Below, in pieces: positions 5,241 to 7,426 of a stretch of 7,426 bases of DNA (position 1 is the first letter of the stretch; every line of letters begins with the position of its first letter). The stretch comes from a bacterium (lineage in GTDB: Bacteria > Babelota > Babeliae > Babelales > RVW-14). The stretch spans positions 1-7,426 of the forward strand of contig JAHFBR010000056.1 in the NCBI GenBank assembly GCA_023249955.1, written 5' to 3'. Both the position numbers and the translations under genes were made by a program. The notes under the pieces are model-generated. The model had not been told where the DNA came from. It did no database searches and saw only the letters and a program-made list of their open reading frames with translations.

Positions 5241-7426
5241 GACGAACATATGCCAAGAAGCCTCCTAATCGATCAAAACATCTTTTACGCTTTCGCATAT
5301 CTTCGCTAAATCGAGCCTGGCTCATAAGAATTTTAGCGCACTTTACGCCACCCCCCATTGCGTTAAGAATAACACTCCAGGGATCGCCCTGTCCCACAAT
5401 ATAACCTACTAACGACTGAATCTGTTTTTGCAATTCAACTGCTTTTTCAGGACGCCTTGTAATAATTTCAAAAGAAACCGAAACATCCGTGACAATTGGA
5501 TCATGCGGTATTATAAAAAGACCGAGAAGCCCCATCAGTTGAACATAGTACGAAATACTTTGCCAACGTCTTGCATCCCGTCCAAAAAATGAGAACTTTG
5601 ATCGTACCCGATTGTTTTGCTTACTGTAATGGAGCTCAAATTGCATACTGTGATTGAGAAGCGCCAAATTATATAACACGGTCATGCTCCCTGCCTGAAG
5701 ATTAATACCCACAAGCGATGGATCTGATATGGCGTAGGTAAGGGTGGCATCGGTAAATGGTGCCCGCAATTTTTTACAAGAATCTTCAAGAGTAGCTAAC
5801 AATGGTGGCCTTTGAATTTGACCTGCCCCAGCGTCTTTATTCAATGCCTGCAATGTTACCAAAAGACATTGGTGGATCATCATGAAAGTTTCTTCATATG
5901 TCCTTGGATGAACCGCCCTGTCTATGTTATTGGCATTTCCTATCGTGACAGCAGCAACATCAAAATCTCGAGAAGCTTGCAGCATTGCAGGTTGTACCGA
6001 AATGGTTTTATCCAAAACAGTATCAATTAACTTTTTGAAGTCTGGCAAAAAGCTACCAGATTCGTGAATACTGCCGCGATTGTACACTATGCTAAAATGC
6101 CCAACCAGCTCAATCCACGTGTAAAACAGCTTGCGATACTCCAACAACATTGTATGAACATTTTTCATCTGTTCTGCGGGTTTTGCCTTGTAATCTGCGT
6201 GCGTGCTCCCGGTCACCGCCTTAATCGATACGTCAAACGTATCAACAAATTTATGCATGATTCCAAGCGCTGCCAACTTGCCAAAATTGTTGGCGCCGCG
6301 AAATGCCTGCGTAAAACCGTCACCGATAAAGTAATTCAGGAGCGTACCAAACGTCGCCCACTGCGTTGCAAATTTCTTTGGATCGTCAAAAGCAGTAATG
6401 TTAAACGACTCAATCGCACTCTTTTTTTCAACAAGGGCTGCAAGAAAATCTTTTTGGCTCAGATATTCTTTTGCCAATTGTTCAACGATGTCTTCTGGAT
6501 GCCCATGTTGCACCTGCGCAAACGATACGTTCAGCCATACCGGTAACATGTCAAGTTCGGCAAGCTTGAAAAATAGGCCACCAAATGCGTCTTGAGATTT
6601 TTTAGCAAGCGATAATAGCGAAGGATGTTTTCGGCCAAGTGCTTCGGTTTTTTTCAATCCGATCAAAAAGTCCACCCAGGATTTTTCTAGCTCCGGCGCC
6701 ATGGCCAAATCTCTCGCCATCACCAGCTTGGTACTGACTTTACCCAGAGGCGTTTTTTGTGTTTCGAGTTCAACAGCAATTTGTTGTTCTTCACCCAACC
6801 AACCCAGCACAAACGATGCAACAGAAATATTATCGATAATGTCGGCTTGAAGGGGCTGCCAAAAGAGATTTTCTAAAAATCTGATGGGGAGCAGGCGTTT
6901 GGTGAATTCTGGATTTTGTACATCGAGCTTAACAACACGCAACACATCACAGGCAATGCCCGTAACATACGACGCCATGCGTTTTAAGTACGCCTGCGAA
7001 GCTTTATCAAGCGTTGTGCTTTGCGAACGCACCGCAATCCACTCCTCAACTTTTGTCACAAAAAGAACCACTGCTGCCGCCGCCTGTTGAGGCGTTCCGA
7101 ACTTCATGGTATTGAACAGTTCTTTAATCGAAGCGAGTTTTTCTTTGCCCTGCAATTGTTGTTGTAATGCATGCACCGCTGGCTTGAGTGCCTCAGCACC
7201 ACCTGCCACTTTGGCCGCTATACGCCCCATAAACAATCTATTGGTAGCCTTCGGCATGAACGCATCATTCAACGAAACATACGGTGGCACCGGATAATTG
7301 AACCAGCCAGGATTCATCTCAACAGAATCTTTGCCACCCTTAACCACTAAACCCTGCTGTGGGCTGACAACAAGCGGTGAACCATCTTTAACCCACTGCT
7401 CAACCCGCTGCCAGTCTTGAATAAAA
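4456..7426 (-). CDS. Paralogue of the downstream PEP-synthase-like HEAT-repeat protein; 5' end outside window
   Basis: The frame stays open from base 7425 to the TAG at 4456-4458, giving 989 visible residues. The first visible residues (FIQDWQRVEQW) match residue 490 onward of the neighbouring gene, so the true start must lie upstream of the window. A GTG at 7347 is internal. By analogy, about 490 residues carrying a signal peptide, ATP-grasp and phosphohistidine domains are expected off the edge, giving roughly 1480 in all; this is inference. The visible part is the same unrecognised helical region (about 5500-7340), then HEAT-like repeats (4456 to about 5240). The first repeat has the classic HEAT pattern DKDVVVRVAALGLLGDL. 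Three following units have 37-residue periodicity (IDEALAIVQ...QPLELQKAA). The protein ends with one GQGYEAAIAA unit that resembles the units amplified in the neighbour. Relative to the neighbour it has a 13-residue insertion near 6600-6645. No catalytic residue is visible in this portion. Confidence 0.9.
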   Translation of the reverse strand, partial: FIQDWQRVEQWVKDGSPLVVSPQQGLVVKGGKDSVEMNPGWFNYPVPPYVSLNDAFMPKATNRLFMGRIAAKVAGGAEALKPAVHALQQQLQGKEKLASIKELFNTMKFGTPQQAAAAVVLFVTKVEEWIAVRSQSTTLDKASQAYLKRMASYVTGIACDVLRVVKLDVQNPEFTKRLLPIRFLENLFWQPLQADIIDNISVASFVLGWLGEEQQIAVELETQKTPLGKVSTKLVMARDLAMAPELEKSWVDFLIGLKKTEALGRKHPSLLSLAKKSQDAFGGLFFKLAELDMLPVWLNVSFAQVQHGHPEDIVEQLAKEYLSQKDFLAALVEKKSAIESFNITAFDDPKKFATQWATFGTLLNYFIGDGFTQAFRGANNFGKLAALGIMHKFVDTFDVSIKAVTGSTHADYKAKPAEQMKNVHTMLLEYRKLFYTWIELVGHFSIVYNRGSIHESGSFLPDFKKLIDTVLDKTISVQPAMLQASRDFDVAAVTIGNANNIDRAVHPRTYEETFMMIHQCLLVTLQALNKDAGAGQIQRPPLLATLEDSCKKLRAPFTDATLTYAISDPSLVGINLQAGSMTVLYNLALLNHSMQFELHYSKQNNRVRSKFSFFGRDARRWQSISYYVQLMGLLGLFIIPHDPIVTDVSVSFEIITRRPEKAVELQKQIQSLVGYIVGQGDPWSVILNAMGGGVKCAKILMSQARFSEDMRKRKRCFDRLGGFLAYVRRSVIITVIQKGLEDKDVVVRVAALGLLGDLVRKDKVIDEALAIVQKFIAPDQPLELQKAACVLLKTIASVGKKIDEVLAIVQRVIVPGQPLELQKAAFRVLEELVKEDKGINEALAIVQRVVTPDQPLEFHKVALGLIEKLFKKKLAYDAVAVVATQMMQSPNEYTRAKGLKLVKKLLDKDHQPAYELIAKSAAQMLQSLDHSTRWEAQKILEVVFDKGQGYEAAIAAVKQGEQDENTYVREDAEKLKQLLKEKGKWPATP
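5630..7426 (-). repeat. Paralogous duplication block, upstream copy
   Basis: This is the partner of 1080-2838. It extends to the right edge of the window and presumably beyond it, because the two copies still match at base 7426. Compared with the partner it carries 39 extra bases near 6600-6645, encoding the segment after GLKKT that reads EALGRKHPSLLSLAKKSQD against DKKYQD in the partner. Confidence 0.9.

Noticed and set aside
6064..6546. A 160-codon plus-strand frame
   Set aside because: It lies opposite the conserved helical region of the upstream paralogue. The matching region of the other copy does not keep a comparable plus-strand frame.
7345..7347. GTG as the start codon of the upstream gene
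   Set aside because: The frame remains open and matches the neighbouring protein through base 7426, and there is no ribosome binding site before it. The equivalent GTG in the neighbour is internal, near residue 516.

Overview
The window holds two very large, closely related genes in tandem, both read on the minus strand. Each runs off one edge of the window. No tRNA, rRNA, transposase, phage gene or CRISPR array was seen. The plus strand carries only antisense shadow frames.

The first gene in transcription order (complement 4456..>7426) has its 5' end outside the window. The visible part is the C-terminal 989 residues. The second gene (complement <1..4304) starts inside the window and is still open at base 1 after 1434 codons. 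It begins with a signal peptide ending in a likely SMPLQA|MEE cleavage site. Next come a PEP-synthase/PPDK-type ATP-grasp domain with its expected nucleotide- and metal-binding residues, and a phosphohistidine swivel domain with TSH and His476. The PEP/pyruvate-binding TIM barrel that normally follows is not present in the visible part. In its place is a large unrecognised, mostly helical region, then HEAT-like solenoid repeats. The last part of the visible gene is a tandem array of 36-residue (108 bp) units, two of which are identical at the DNA level. The array continues past the window edge.

The two genes align from the swivel domain onward with a constant spacing of about 4.6 kb, so they look like a tandem duplication. 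They are very similar through the first part of the helical region, then diverge, and their C-terminal repeats differ. The 151 bp gap between them holds a plausible intrinsic terminator for the upstream gene, and a sigma70-like promoter and ribosome binding site for the downstream gene. They may therefore be separate transcription units.

Organism: a bacterium with moderate G+C. The tandem family of giant exported repeat proteins and the '...QAMEE' style of signal peptide recall Candidatus Dependentiae (TM6), which are intracellular symbionts of protists. This is an impression from sequence style, not a demonstrated assignment. A working model is a family of exported proteins with an ATP-dependent His-phosphorylating head and a variable protein-binding tail. 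The acceptor of the phosphate is unknown.
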